DNA of 64,000 nucleotides from Bacteroidota bacterium (GTDB lineage Bacteria; Bacteroidota; Bacteroidia; AKYH767-A; OLB10), in contig JADKDR010000001.1 of the NCBI GenBank assembly GCA_016714535.1, forward strand, positions 248,001-312,000, in the 5' to 3' direction. This document shows positions 53,909 to 63,066 of the stretch, piece by piece; position 1 is the stretch's first letter, and each line of letters opens with the position of its first letter. A program made the translations under genes and the position numbers. The notes under the pieces are model-generated. The model worked only from the letters and a program-made list of their open reading frames with translations. It was not told the origin of the DNA and ran no database searches.

Positions 53909-55297
53909 ATGAAAAAATTTAGAATTGTTAAGCCATCAAGACTATTAGTCTTGTTGGCAGTAGTTTTTTTTGAAAGTCGTTGCAATGCGCAAAATCTTTT
54001 TACAAAAATGTATGATAGCTCAGGAGAGTATTCCACTTTTTCCATATCAGAACAGAGAGATAGTAGTTTAGTTTTTTACGGTATTAATTGGGTGCCCTCA
54101 AAAACAGTATTTTTCCATTTAGATTCTTTAGGAGATTCTATCAGTAAATTTGTAGCATCACCACCTATATATGCTGTATGGAATCACATCACATTCAACG
54201 ACTCCTTAATCTTAGCAGCTGTACAATCACAAAACGGAGTGCATGGCATACAAAGCGCAGTTATCAATCCCAAAACATGGCAAATAAGTGATACCGTGCC
54301 TTATGCTTTACTTGGTTTTGCCTATCCGGTTTGTGTGTATCGTGCACGCAATGGCGATGTGCTTATAGGCAGTACAGGTCCCAGTGCAGGTTTATACGGC
54401 CTCATACGTACCGATAGTTTGTTTAATATAAAATGGACACAGTTTTGTCAGGGTGGGGCATACAAAATATTGGAAGATAGTCTCGGCAACATACTAACCT
54501 CTGGCAATGCTCCTTCGCAAACACTGCAACCGTTTATACTCAACTACTTCGACTCGGCAGGCAATTTAATTTGGAATCAATGGTATGGAAATAATATTTC
54601 ATTTTCTGGAAATATAGGAGCAGGTTATATCTTCTTATTACCTGATAGTAACTTTGCGCTTATAGGTGAAGGGGGTGGCTATCCAGAATATAATTATGTT
54701 AAAATTGATAGGGCTACTGGCGACACACTTAAAACAAAAACTACATCTTATTTCAACCCCCGTCCTGTTATTCGCATTAGTCCTGATATATTGTTTGGAT
54801 GTAGTTATGATGACTTTTTGTTTTATGATAATAATGGAGATTTGCTTTATAGTAAGCCTATCCCTATTCCAAATAAGCGGTTTTTACCCTCATCATCAGT
54901 TCTTACACAAGATGGCGGTATTGCAATAGCCGGAGTTACGGTTCCTGGAAGCAATAATAATGTACGCCTACCCACGGTAATCAAAATAGACACACTTGGC
55001 AATAGTGTACCCCTTAGTGCTGAGGATATGGCAATATTTAAGGAGAAGACCCTAACGGTATATCCAAATCCGGTAAGCGATATATTAAATTTGCAAGTGC
55101 CAATAGATATGCAGGGCACAGATGTAACGGTAACAGTATATGATGCATTGGGGAGTTTGAAGTTAGAAGTTAAAAGTTTGAAGATAAATACGGATGCTAC
55201 TCAAATTGATTGTAGTAGTTTATCAAATGGCATTTACATTATCAGCATACAAAGTGAGGAGCGTAGGTATTGGCAAAAGTTTGTGGTGGGGCATTAG
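53909..55297 (+). CDS. Tandem T9SS cargo gene, copy 3 (intact)
   Basis: 462 residues. Signal peptide: MKKFRIVKPSRLLVLLAVVFF, cleavage after the NAQ near residue 28; the T8 run (53964-53971) keeps the frame. The propeller-like body (residues ~40-370) shares long identical blocks with copy 1 but differs in two variable segments, residues ~35-75 and ~245-295, where divergence is concentrated. A T9SS type A domain follows from VYPNPVSDIL to the end. This is the only copy readable as one protein. Inference: a surface-displayed or released protein whose variable segments may be ligand- or host-facing. Confidence 0.85.
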   Translation: MKKFRIVKPSRLLVLLAVVFFESRCNAQNLFTKMYDSSGEYSTFSISEQRDSSLVFYGINWVPSKTVFFHLDSLGDSISKFVASPPIYAVWNHITFNDSLILAAVQSQNGVHGIQSAVINPKTWQISDTVPYALLGFAYPVCVYRARNGDVLIGSTGPSAGLYGLIRTDSLFNIKWTQFCQGGAYKILEDSLGNILTSGNAPSQTLQPFILNYFDSAGNLIWNQWYGNNISFSGNIGAGYIFLLPDSNFALIGEGGGYPEYNYVKIDRATGDTLKTKTTSYFNPRPVIRISPDILFGCSYDDFLFYDNNGDLLYSKPIPIPNKRFLPSSSVLTQDGGIAIAGVTVPGSNNNVRLPTVIKIDTLGNSVPLSAEDMAIFKEKTLTVYPNPVSDILNLQVPIDMQGTDVTVTVYDALGSLKLEVKSLKINTDATQIDCSSLSNGIYIISIQSEERRYWQKFVVGH

Positions 55298-55486
55298 GTT
55301 TTTTGAGATTGGGCTTTTTGATTCTTTTTTCAGAAAGTTCAATTATTTATTCTTAAAAAAGTACTCAATTTCATTTTAATAAAATAAAGCCAACCACTCG
55401 TTTCCTTAATATTTATTAAATTTAAGGTTTCAACACATTTTTTTTCTAATTTAGCAAATGAAAAATAAGAAGAGGAAAATAGCAGG

Positions 55487-56587
55487 ATGAAAAGATTAAT
55501 TCTTTTAGCTTTATTGTTACTAAATATTGTGTTTGCTTATGCCAAGGAAGAAACTATTCCTGTATTAATTAGAGCATCAAGCAATGCAAGTAAAGACATT
55601 GACGATGGCGACTTTGTTAAACTTTTTAATGAAGTGGTATATAACGAAATAATAAACAACCGCATTGTACTTTGGGATTCGCATAGCAAAGACATATACT
55701 TGATGGGTAGCACACTTCAAGATATAGAGCGAAATTCTAAAACCAGCTTTAAAGATCAAAAGTTTGTTTACATTTTCGAAAACTGGAAACGCTCGACCCG
55801 CGAAATTCAGGCAACCACCATTGGATTTATGTTTACCAATAAAACCGCAGCGGGCGAAGATGTTTCGTATGGCTATATCGAATACAAGGACATAAGCAGT
55901 GTTTTGCAAAAAATAAAATTAGGGGTTGCTGCAGATGGAAACCATAACCAAACGCTTGCGCTTTTGCTAAATACCAAAAAATTCAATTTTGACATTTTGC
56001 AATTTGCCGGTCAGCCAGTAAAATCTAGTATAGATAGTGAGAAGATTAAACAAGAATATATAGGCAACCTTGGTTTTAATACAACGCTATTTGCCAGCAG
56101 CGAACCACAAAAAATGGTATCCTATTTTATTGAACGTAGTGTAAAACTAGACGATGAACTTGCACAAAACGGAGATTTATTTTTAGATGCGCTTGAAATA
56201 TATTTACTCAATCATCTGGACAAAATTGCTGAACTTGGCAATATTGATATTGCCAATCTTTCGGCACCTGATATTAAAGTAAACCGCTGCGAAGTGCGCG
56301 AAATATGGCGCAAAGGCGCTGGCAGTAAAATAATCTTTGCTCCAATGGAGCTCATTATTCACATAAATGAAACTCCACTTAATCCGATTAATGAGCAGCG
56401 CATAGCCTCTTACAAAATCGAATTTCAAGGAACAGATTTGTTTACATTTTTGAAGGGAAAGAAATTCAATTACATTGTTTCGTCCATTAATGGACAAAAA
56501 ATTTCGCGCTCTCAGGCATTCTTTTATCAGCGCGCTTTGTTCGAAGCTAATTGGAGTAACTTAACTGGATTTGTAAAAGATCTTTAA
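55487..56587 (+). CDS. Uncharacterised secreted protein
   Basis: 366 residues with a signal peptide (MKRLILLALLLLNIVFAYA, cleavage near residue 20). The mature protein is mixed alpha/beta with no Cys-rich or repeat pattern and no T9SS domain. The N-terminal part (FVKLFNEVVYNEIINNRIVLWDS) faintly recalls the GldN-like periplasmic fold, but I cannot support that assignment. One Cys near residue 270 and a basic C-terminal segment are the only other marks. It stands alone 190 bases after the tandem array and is convergent with the YwqK-like gene. Periplasmic location is inferred. Confidence 0.6.
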   Translation: MKRLILLALLLLNIVFAYAKEETIPVLIRASSNASKDIDDGDFVKLFNEVVYNEIINNRIVLWDSHSKDIYLMGSTLQDIERNSKTSFKDQKFVYIFENWKRSTREIQATTIGFMFTNKTAAGEDVSYGYIEYKDISSVLQKIKLGVAADGNHNQTLALLLNTKKFNFDILQFAGQPVKSSIDSEKIKQEYIGNLGFNTTLFASSEPQKMVSYFIERSVKLDDELAQNGDLFLDALEIYLLNHLDKIAELGNIDIANLSAPDIKVNRCEVREIWRKGAGSKIIFAPMELIIHINETPLNPINEQRIASYKIEFQGTDLFTFLKGKKFNYIVSSINGQKISRSQAFFYQRALFEANWSNLTGFVKDL

Positions 56588-56627
56588 ACTTTTTGCCTCT
56601 CAGTAGCATTGCCCAATAACTTGCGGC

Positions 56628-56951
56628 TTATTGTTTTCCCGAACTATCCATTGCCTTATCAATATTTTTTTCAGGACATCGTCCTTCGTTATAAACATCG
56701 GTCGCAATAATGCTTCCATCTTCTTTATGCAGTTTCCAGGTGCCTTGTCGCTTGCCGTTTTTATAAGGGCCTTCTAAATAGACAAAACCGGTTAGATGGT
56801 ACAACTTAAAGTATCCTTCGTACAACCCATTTTTATAAGTTGATTCTTCTTTGGGTTTGCCATTTTCAAAATACGTGCGGAAAGAGCCATTAAGTTTTTG
56901 GTTTGCATAATTCTTTTTTTCTGAAATTTTTCCATTTCGGTAATAAACCAC
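56628..56951 (-). CDS. YwqK/MORN-like protein, 3' part (frameshifted)
   Basis: Repeats of the YY.NGK..E...Y.N....G....Y form (YYRNGKISEKKNYANQ..., YFENGKPKEESTYKNGLYEG..., then GPYKNGKRQGTWK) make up most of this 107-residue frame. It has no signal peptide and starts inside a repeat. It continues the frame at 56996-57388 once one base is added to the T6 run at 57105-57110. The last 20 residues are polar and end in SSGKQ. Confidence 0.65.
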   Translation of the reverse strand: MVYYRNGKISEKKNYANQKLNGSFRTYFENGKPKEESTYKNGLYEGYFKLYHLTGFVYLEGPYKNGKRQGTWKLHKEDGSIIATDVYNEGRCPEKNIDKAMDSSGKQ

Positions 56952-56995
56952 ACATTCACCATCTAACTTTCCGGCTTTATAATTTTCGATAGATG

Positions 56996-57388
56996 CTAAG
57001 GAATCAAATTCTTGATAAAATAACCATGTACTATCTTTAAGCTGATTAATGTAGTTGCCTCTCGATTTAATTTTGCCATTTTCATAATAATGAACGGCTT
57101 CGGCTTTTTTCCGGTGTTATCAAATTTTAATTCAGCCTCCTTTTTTCCGGTCGCATAGTTATAAGTAAAAGTGCCATAAGGCGTATCGTCAGCAAATTGC
57201 CCTTTATAAAACACGGTATCGTTTTTATGAAACTTATACCAACTTCCCTGCTTCCATCCCTTAGCATCTTTGCGGTTAATGGTGTCGCCATGATAAATGT
57301 TTACAATTTTTTTATCGCTAGTCTTTTGCGACAAAGCAACCATGGTTGTCATGATTAGTGCTGCTAAAATAATTAAAGGTCTTTGCAT
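56996..57388 (-). CDS. YwqK/MORN-like secreted protein, 5' part (frameshifted)
   Basis: From ATG 57388 (MQRPLIILAALIMTTMVALSQ) a signal peptide precedes the first two repeats (GWKQGSWYKFHKNDTVFYKG...). After TGKK the as-read frame turns into non-repeat sequence and stops at 56996. Adding one A to the A6 run (plus strand T6, 57105-57110) gives AEAVHYYENGKIKSRGNY... and connects to the 3' part, for a 253-residue protein. The upstream in-frame extension to 57505 overlaps ribBA and is spurious. It follows the ribBA stop by 16 bases on the same strand, so it is likely co-transcribed with ribBA. Confidence 0.65.
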   Translation of the reverse strand: MQRPLIILAALIMTTMVALSQKTSDKKIVNIYHGDTINRKDAKGWKQGSWYKFHKNDTVFYKGQFADDTPYGTFTYNYATGKKEAELKFDNTGKKPKPFIIMKMAKLNREATTLISLKIVHGYFIKNLIP

Positions 57389-57404
57389 TCGTTTTAAAAA
57401 AGGA

Positions 57405-58622
57405 TTACGACTTCTCGTCAAGTTGAATGTTATGCCCCATTTTATCTCTCTTTGTTTGAAGGTATAAATGATTATGAACATTTGATTGAATGTATATGGG
57501 AACATTATCTACAATCTCCAGACCATAACCAATAAGCCCTGCTCGTTTAGTTGGGTTATTTGTCATTAACTTCATTTTACTTACACCCAAATCGCGCAGT
57601 ATTTGCGCTCCCACACCATAATCTCTTTCATCCATTTTAAATCCAAGTTCAAGGTTGGCCTCTACCGTATCGCGACCTAACTCCTGCAGTTTATAAGCTT
57701 TTAATTTGTTCAGAAGACCAATGCCGCGCCCTTCCTGATTCATATACACAATAACGCCTTTGCCTGCAGCATCTATCATTTCCATGGCCTTGTGCAATTG
57801 CGGTCCACAATCGCACCGGCACGAGCCAAAAACATCTCCTGTAATGCATGAGGAATGTACACGGACTAAAACCGGCTCGTCTTTTTTCCATTCTCCTTTT
57901 ACCAAAGCCAAATGTTCCTGATCATTATTGGTTTGCTTATAAGCGTGCAAATCAAATTCACCAAACTGAGTCGGTAACTTAACTACCACTTCTTTCTCAA
58001 TCAAAGATTCATGGGCAAGCCTATATTTGATAAGGTCTTTTATCGTGATTATTTTAAGATCAAATTTTTTGGCAATAATCATCAGGTCGGGTGTACGTGC
58101 CATGGTGCCATCTTCATTCATAATTTCTACCAGCACGCCCGAGGGCTCAAAACCTGCCAACTGAGCAAGGTCGGTTGCCGCTTCGGTATGTCCGCTTCTT
58201 CTTAGTACGCCACCATTCATTGCTTTAAGCGGAAAAATATGTCCGGGGCGGCCAAGTTCTTCCGGCTTTATACTCGGATTTATTAATGCCTGTATGGTTT
58301 TGCTACGGTCGCTTGCCGAAATACCAGTTGTGCAGCCATGCCCGAGCAAATCAACAGAAACTGTAAACGCTGTTGTATTTGTGGAGGTATTATTATCAAC
58401 CATCATGTCAAGCTTTAGTTGTTGGCAGCGCTCTTCGGTAAGCGAAACACAAATTAAACCACGGCCATGTGTTGCCATAAAATTTATTAACTCCGGAGTT
58501 GCACTGCGCGAAGCAGACACAAAATCTCCTTCATTTTCGCGATCCTCATCATCAAGCACTATGATTACCTTGCCTTTTCTTATATCCTCAAGCGCTTCTT
58601 CTATGCTGTTAAAATTATACAT
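57405..58622 (-). CDS. ribBA: Bifunctional 3,4-dihydroxy-2-butanone-4-phosphate synthase / GTP cyclohydrolase II
   Basis: 405 residues. The N-terminal RibB domain has the acidic loop DDEDRENEGD (24-33) and GHTEAATDL (144-152). The C-terminal RibA domain (from ~210) has the zinc site C259, C270, C272 in SSCITGDVFGSCRCDCG and the GRGIGL loop. It supplies both branches of riboflavin synthesis, from ribulose 5-phosphate and from GTP. The fused form is common. The downstream YwqK-like gene follows 16 bases later. Confidence 0.96.
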   Translation of the reverse strand: MYNFNSIEEALEDIRKGKVIIVLDDEDRENEGDFVSASRSATPELINFMATHGRGLICVSLTEERCQQLKLDMMVDNNTSTNTTAFTVSVDLLGHGCTTGISASDRSKTIQALINPSIKPEELGRPGHIFPLKAMNGGVLRRSGHTEAATDLAQLAGFEPSGVLVEIMNEDGTMARTPDLMIIAKKFDLKIITIKDLIKYRLAHESLIEKEVVVKLPTQFGEFDLHAYKQTNNDQEHLALVKGEWKKDEPVLVRVHSSCITGDVFGSCRCDCGPQLHKAMEMIDAAGKGVIVYMNQEGRGIGLLNKLKAYKLQELGRDTVEANLELGFKMDERDYGVGAQILRDLGVSKMKLMTNNPTKRAGLIGYGLEIVDNVPIYIQSNVHNHLYLQTKRDKMGHNIQLDEKS

Positions 58623-58781
58623 GCTGTTTTATTTACCGCAAAGATAGTGAATGATAAACGTGGAAAAAATTACATTCAATATATAGGCTTAGGAAGAATG
58701 GTTTATATTTAGTTGTTGCTAGATAAAAGCGTAAACAAGGGCAACTTTTTTACATTCGGCAAAAGCTAAATTAATAAATAT

Positions 58782-59597
58782 CTAAGGCAATAATGGTTTT
58801 AAAAGCTCAAGATAAAAGTACACAAAAGGAGCTGACCCTATTAATGCATCAAAGCGATCGAGTATTCCGCCATGACCAGGCATAATATTTCCCGAATCTT
58901 TTACCTCCACACTGCGCTTTAGCATGCTTTCTATTAAATCGCCCAAGGTGCCAAACACAACTATGATAATGGATATAATTACAAAATCGACCTTGGAGAT
59001 AAAATCAAAACGGGTGCTCAAGTACCAAGCAACGGCAATAGTCAATATCAACCCTCCTATTAATCCTTCCCATGATTTTTTTGGTGATATACGCTCAAAC
59101 AGTTTACTTCTACCAAAACTTCGCCCTGCAAGATATTGGCCTGTATCGCTTGTCCATTGCAATATAAAATAACATAGCACAAAATGGAAATTATAATCTC
59201 CTCCTCTCATACTCATGTTTACAAATACAACAAAGGGCAAGACCACGTACATTAAGCCTCCCATAGCAGCCGTAGCAGAACTAAAAGGTTGTTGCCTTGC
59301 AGCAAATAACTCGTATAACAAAATAACAAAACAACAAACTACAAAAACCGGAAGTAAATAATTGGGTTGTTGATGACTAGCATAAATGGAAGATGAATAA
59401 ACAATTGCCCCGATAATGCTTAATAATGTGGAGTTAAATGGCACATGCCTTTGCATCAGGTTGCTATATTCCTTTAAACCTGTAAGTGCTATTAGCAAAA
59501 ACAGACAAATGAAAGCATATGCATGCAGCCAAGCTGCGCCTAACATAACTATTACAAATGCCGCCCCGGTAAAGGTGCGTTGCCAAAAATTACTCAT
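58782..59597 (-). CDS. cdsA: Phosphatidate cytidylyltransferase
   Basis: A 271-residue integral-membrane enzyme with about seven to eight hydrophobic segments and the CDS signature near the C-terminus: SMLKRS, then KDSG, then PGHGGILDRFD (residues ~225-250). It makes CDP-diacylglycerol from phosphatidic acid and CTP, the precursor of phosphatidylethanolamine and phosphatidylglycerol. The start overlaps the stop of the DUF2007 gene by four bases. Confidence 0.94.
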   Translation of the reverse strand: MSNFWQRTFTGAAFVIVMLGAAWLHAYAFICLFLLIALTGLKEYSNLMQRHVPFNSTLLSIIGAIVYSSSIYASHQQPNYLLPVFVVCCFVILLYELFAARQQPFSSATAAMGGLMYVVLPFVVFVNMSMRGGDYNFHFVLCYFILQWTSDTGQYLAGRSFGRSKLFERISPKKSWEGLIGGLILTIAVAWYLSTRFDFISKVDFVIISIIIVVFGTLGDLIESMLKRSVEVKDSGNIMPGHGGILDRFDALIGSAPFVYFYLELLKPLLP

Positions 59598-59791
59598 TGA
59601 TTTTCAACTACTAATTTAGCAAGATGCTCCTGCCCAGCAACAACATAGATCTCGTACTCACTATATAGCGAATCGTACGAAGAGTCTTTTTTTTCAATCA
59701 AATTGCAATCAATATTATTGCTCTCAAGCTTGCTCAATATAACTTTTGCTTGCAGCAAATCTGACAGCACCATCAATCGTATCCATTCCAT
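59594..59791 (-). CDS. DUF2007-type putative signal-transducing protein
   Basis: A 65-residue protein (MEWIRLMVLSDLLQAKVILSKL...) with the alpha/beta pattern of DUF2007: hydrophobic N-terminal strand, A..(I/L)...L...NI(D/E)..L..K, ending in LAKLVVENQ. The family is called 'putative signal transducing protein' without evidence of mechanism. It overlaps cdsA by four bases, so the two are translationally coupled; this pairing is common in Bacteroidota and suggests a role near phospholipid synthesis. Confidence 0.75.
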   Translation of the reverse strand: MEWIRLMVLSDLLQAKVILSKLESNNIDCNLIEKKDSSYDSLYSEYEIYVVAGQEHLAKLVVENQ

Positions 59792-60206
59792 ACTTTAAAT
59801 TTATAGTGCTGCAATAGTATAAAATTGAACCGGATAAATTATTGCCTAACCACTATCATATTTGCCCTGCATTGACCTAATACATTTTTAAGGTGCAACA
59901 AACAATTCAAAATAGACTATGGAGGCAAACCCATTATAAGAAAATTTAACTGTTTATGCACCTTGACTATTGACATCCATCAATGTATAGCTCCAATTTA
60001 AGCTATAAGTATAAAGTACAGTGTAACATATGTATCAATCACTTCATTCTTACCCCACTATTATTATTAAACAAGGTATTGACCTTAAGATTACCTGCCT
60101 ATTGGCTTTGGGCAATAGTATTATTGAGGCAAAAAGCAACTTCCTTTTGCAATTTTTAATTAGACTACTGTTAAAAGATAATAATATTAGCCTAACATTA
60201 AACTTT
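59792..60206. other. Intergenic region, no gene seen
   Basis: About 415 AT-rich bases between divergent genes. The plus-strand ORF at 60030-60248 has no family character and overlaps the promoter and start of the receptor gene. Confidence 0.5.
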
Positions 60207-60214
60207 TACATTTG
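60207..60214 (+). promoter_or_regulatory. Promoter -7 element for the TonB-dependent receptor gene
   Basis: TACATTTG fits TAnnTTTG, 30 bases upstream of the ATG at 60245. Confidence 0.45.
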
Positions 60215-60244
60215 CGGTCCCTTCAATAAAATTAGTTATTTTTT

Positions 60245-63016
60245 ATGAAAAAAATATTTGCACTATCGCTCGCATTATTCGGATTACTAAGCCTGCAGGC
60301 ACAACAGGCAAAACTTAAAGGCCAGATAGGCAGCGATGCCGACAATGAAAACCTATCAGGCATAACCATTTTGCTACTAGAGTCTAATCAAAAAGTTTCT
60401 GCTGATGCAACAGGAAAATTCGAGATTACCAACATTAACTATGGTAGTTATACCATGCAAATACAAGGTGAAGGCTTTGAAATGATTACCAAAGTAATTA
60501 AGGTTGACCAACCCGAAATGGTGTTAAGCCTGATTACCTTGCAGGCAGACGACTATAAAGCACAAATAGATAATGGCACCACCGTTGTAGTTGCCGATGA
60601 TGGCGGCAGCGGTTCATCTCAAATGGTGGCAAGTGTTCTAAATGCATCGCGCGATGTTTTTGTTGCAGCCACCTCATTTAATTTTAGTGCAGCACGTTTT
60701 CGCTTGCGTGGTTATGATGCCGAAAATTTTGTAACCCTTATGAATGGCAGCCCCACCACCGACCTTGTTACCGGGCGCACCATGTTCTTTTTGTGGAGTG
60801 GGTTGAATGATGTAATGCGAAGTCGCGAGACATCGTTGGGCTTGGCACAAAGCACCTATACGTTTGGTGGTGTTGGAGGTTCTTTTTCAATAGACAGCAG
60901 AGCCTCGCATCAGCGTAAGCAATTGCAGGCATCTTATGCAATAAGCAACCGCACCTACGATAATCGATTTATGTTAACATATGGAAGTGGATGGTTAAAA
61001 GGTAATTGGTCTATTGCTGCCAGCATTTCGCGCAGGTGGGCACAAGAAGGCTTTATAAAAGGCACTTTTTTTGACGGTACCAGCTATTTTTTAGCTATTG
61101 ATAAAAAAATAAATGCTAAGCACATGCTTAGCCTCACAACCTTTGGCACACCAAACAGTTCGGGGCGTGCGGCTCCTGCTACCCTGGAGCAAATAGAACT
61201 TGCTGGCGATAAATATTATAATTCGTTTTGGGGTTACCAAAACGGAAAAATGCGTAATTCTTCGGTTGCAAAATCTTTTGACCCTACTGCCATACTTACC
61301 CATGAGTGGAATATAAATAACCGCACGCAAGTCATAAGCGCAGCAACCATTACGGTAGGAAGAAATTCGCGTTCAGCTTTTGATTGGTTTAATGCGCCTG
61401 ACCCACGACCTGAGTATTATAAAAATTTACCTAGCTACTATAATGACCCGCAAGCTGCCAATGCAGTAGCCACCTATTTAAAAGACAATCCAAATATGAT
61501 GCAGGTGCAATGGGATCAATTGTACGAAGCAAATCGCCTCAATGTTGAAACATTTGAAAATGTGGATGGAGTAGCCGGAAAAAATATAACCGGTGCTTAT
61601 GCACGTTATGTTTTAGAAGAAAGAAGAATTGACCATACAATTTTCAACTTCAATACATATATCAATACAATGATTAGTGATAATATTTCGGTAAACGGAG
61701 GATTAACTTATCAATTCCAAAAATCAAACTACTATAAGGTAATAGGAGATTTAATGGGAGCTGACTATTATGTAGACATCAATCGATTTGCAAGCTTAGA
61801 CAGCACTGATTATTCGCTGCCATTATTTCAAAGCGATCTTAATAATCCTAACCGCATTTTAAAAGAAGGCGACCGCTTTGGATATGACTATGACGCGGTA
61901 GTAGGCAAAGGCACCGGATGGGCATCGGCAACAGCAAGATTTGCAAAGATTGATTTGTTTGCTTCTGCCGAATTATCAAACACCGGATTTTACAGAAATG
62001 GAAATATGCGAAATGGAAATTTTGCTGATGAAAGCTACGGCAAATCGGCAAAACAATCGTTTACAAACTATGCACTTAAGGGAGGTGCTACCTACAAAAT
62101 AAACGGACGCAATTATGTTTTCGCAAATGCAATGACCTTAACGCGCGCACCCTTGTTTGACAATGTTTATGCTGCACCACGAGTTCGCAATCAAATTGCA
62201 TCAAACCTTATTAACGAAAATATAATGGGGTTAGAAGCCGGCTACTTTTTGCGTGCTCCCAAACTTAGAGGTCGTGCAGTAGCATATTATACAACATTCG
62301 AAAATCAATATAACACCTTTAGTGCCTTTACATTTGAAGAAAATGCCTTTGTAAATTTTACAAACACGGCTATAAATAAGACCCACAAAGGAATTGAGCT
62401 TGCACTCGAATCATTGCTTCCACATGGTATAACATTAAGCGGAGCAGCATCCATTGGTCAATTCGTTTACACCGATCGTCCCAAGCTAACCATCACGCAA
62501 GATAATACTGCTGAGCAGTTGGTAAAAGACGAAACAGTTTATATTAAAAATTTCCATGTAGCCACAGGCCCTCAATCTGCTTACACGGCTGGCATTAGTT
62601 ACCGTTCTAAAAACTTTTGGTTTGTAAGTTTAAATGCAAATTATTTTGCTCAAATATATGCTGACGTTTATCAATACAGAAGAACTACCTCAGCAACCGA
62701 CCTGGTAGAACCCGGTTCGCAATTGTGGAACGACATTTTAAAACAAACTCAATATGATGGTCAATATACCATCGACTTTTTTGGAGGCTGGAGTTATCGA
62801 TTAAATAATAATATAAAATCGCTTAAGCGACCTATGTATATTGTTATTAATGTAGGGGTAAATAATTTGCTGAATAATACCGACTTAGTTACCGGTGCAT
62901 TTGAGCCATTGCGTTTCGACAAATCGCTTACAACCTTTGCCGAAAATGCGCAACCACGCTTATATTATGGCTTTGGCAGAACCTATTTTATTAACCTTGT
63001 ATTCCGAATGAACTAA
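60245..63016 (+). CDS. TonB-dependent receptor with N-terminal carboxypeptidase-regulatory-like domain
   Basis: 923 residues. Signal peptide (residues 1-20, ending SLQAQ); a CarboxypepD_reg-like beta-sandwich (~22-100: KLKGQIGSDADNENLSGITILL...); a plug domain (~110-230, FRLRGYDAENFVTLMNG); then a ~690-residue 22-strand barrel ending in an aromatic residue near the C-terminus (FINLVFRMN). Such receptors use TonB/ExbBD energy to import large ligands. No SusD-like gene follows; instead a DUF5689-type lipoprotein starts 50 bases later, a known Bacteroidota pairing. The substrate cannot be inferred. Expression probably comes from the promoter at 60207. Confidence 0.9.
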   Translation: MKKIFALSLALFGLLSLQAQQAKLKGQIGSDADNENLSGITILLLESNQKVSADATGKFEITNINYGSYTMQIQGEGFEMITKVIKVDQPEMVLSLITLQADDYKAQIDNGTTVVVADDGGSGSSQMVASVLNASRDVFVAATSFNFSAARFRLRGYDAENFVTLMNGSPTTDLVTGRTMFFLWSGLNDVMRSRETSLGLAQSTYTFGGVGGSFSIDSRASHQRKQLQASYAISNRTYDNRFMLTYGSGWLKGNWSIAASISRRWAQEGFIKGTFFDGTSYFLAIDKKINAKHMLSLTTFGTPNSSGRAAPATLEQIELAGDKYYNSFWGYQNGKMRNSSVAKSFDPTAILTHEWNINNRTQVISAATITVGRNSRSAFDWFNAPDPRPEYYKNLPSYYNDPQAANAVATYLKDNPNMMQVQWDQLYEANRLNVETFENVDGVAGKNITGAYARYVLEERRIDHTIFNFNTYINTMISDNISVNGGLTYQFQKSNYYKVIGDLMGADYYVDINRFASLDSTDYSLPLFQSDLNNPNRILKEGDRFGYDYDAVVGKGTGWASATARFAKIDLFASAELSNTGFYRNGNMRNGNFADESYGKSAKQSFTNYALKGGATYKINGRNYVFANAMTLTRAPLFDNVYAAPRVRNQIASNLINENIMGLEAGYFLRAPKLRGRAVAYYTTFENQYNTFSAFTFEENAFVNFTNTAINKTHKGIELALESLLPHGITLSGAASIGQFVYTDRPKLTITQDNTAEQLVKDETVYIKNFHVATGPQSAYTAGISYRSKNFWFVSLNANYFAQIYADVYQYRRTTSATDLVEPGSQLWNDILKQTQYDGQYTIDFFGGWSYRLNNNIKSLKRPMYIVINVGVNNLLNNTDLVTGAFEPLRFDKSLTTFAENAQPRLYYGFGRTYFINLVFRMN

Positions 63017-63066
63017 AACCAATAAGATTGTCCAATTAAAATAAAGAAACAAATAACATTCATCAT

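Larger units (their letters stand above)
50693..55297 (+). repeat. Tandem triplication of a ~1.55-1.6 kb unit
   Basis: The junction sequence ATTCAAATA(A/G)GAAT, which includes the tail of the upstream T9SS gene, recurs at 50693, 52306 and 53857 (spacing 1613 and 1551 bases). Each unit holds that tail, a T7-containing leader, a copy of the T9SS cargo gene and, in the first two units, an A-rich spacer with the 70-base element. Long stretches are identical between units, so the duplications are recent or kept alike by gene conversion. Confidence 0.85.

Noticed and set aside
50693..55297. CRISPR array or phage-type repeats
   Set aside because: The repeats are three long gene-sized units, not short direct repeats with unique spacers, and there are no cas or phage genes.
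60030..60248. Small plus-strand gene upstream of the receptor
   Set aside because: It overlaps the -7 element and the start of the receptor gene and shows no signal peptide, family or protein-like composition.
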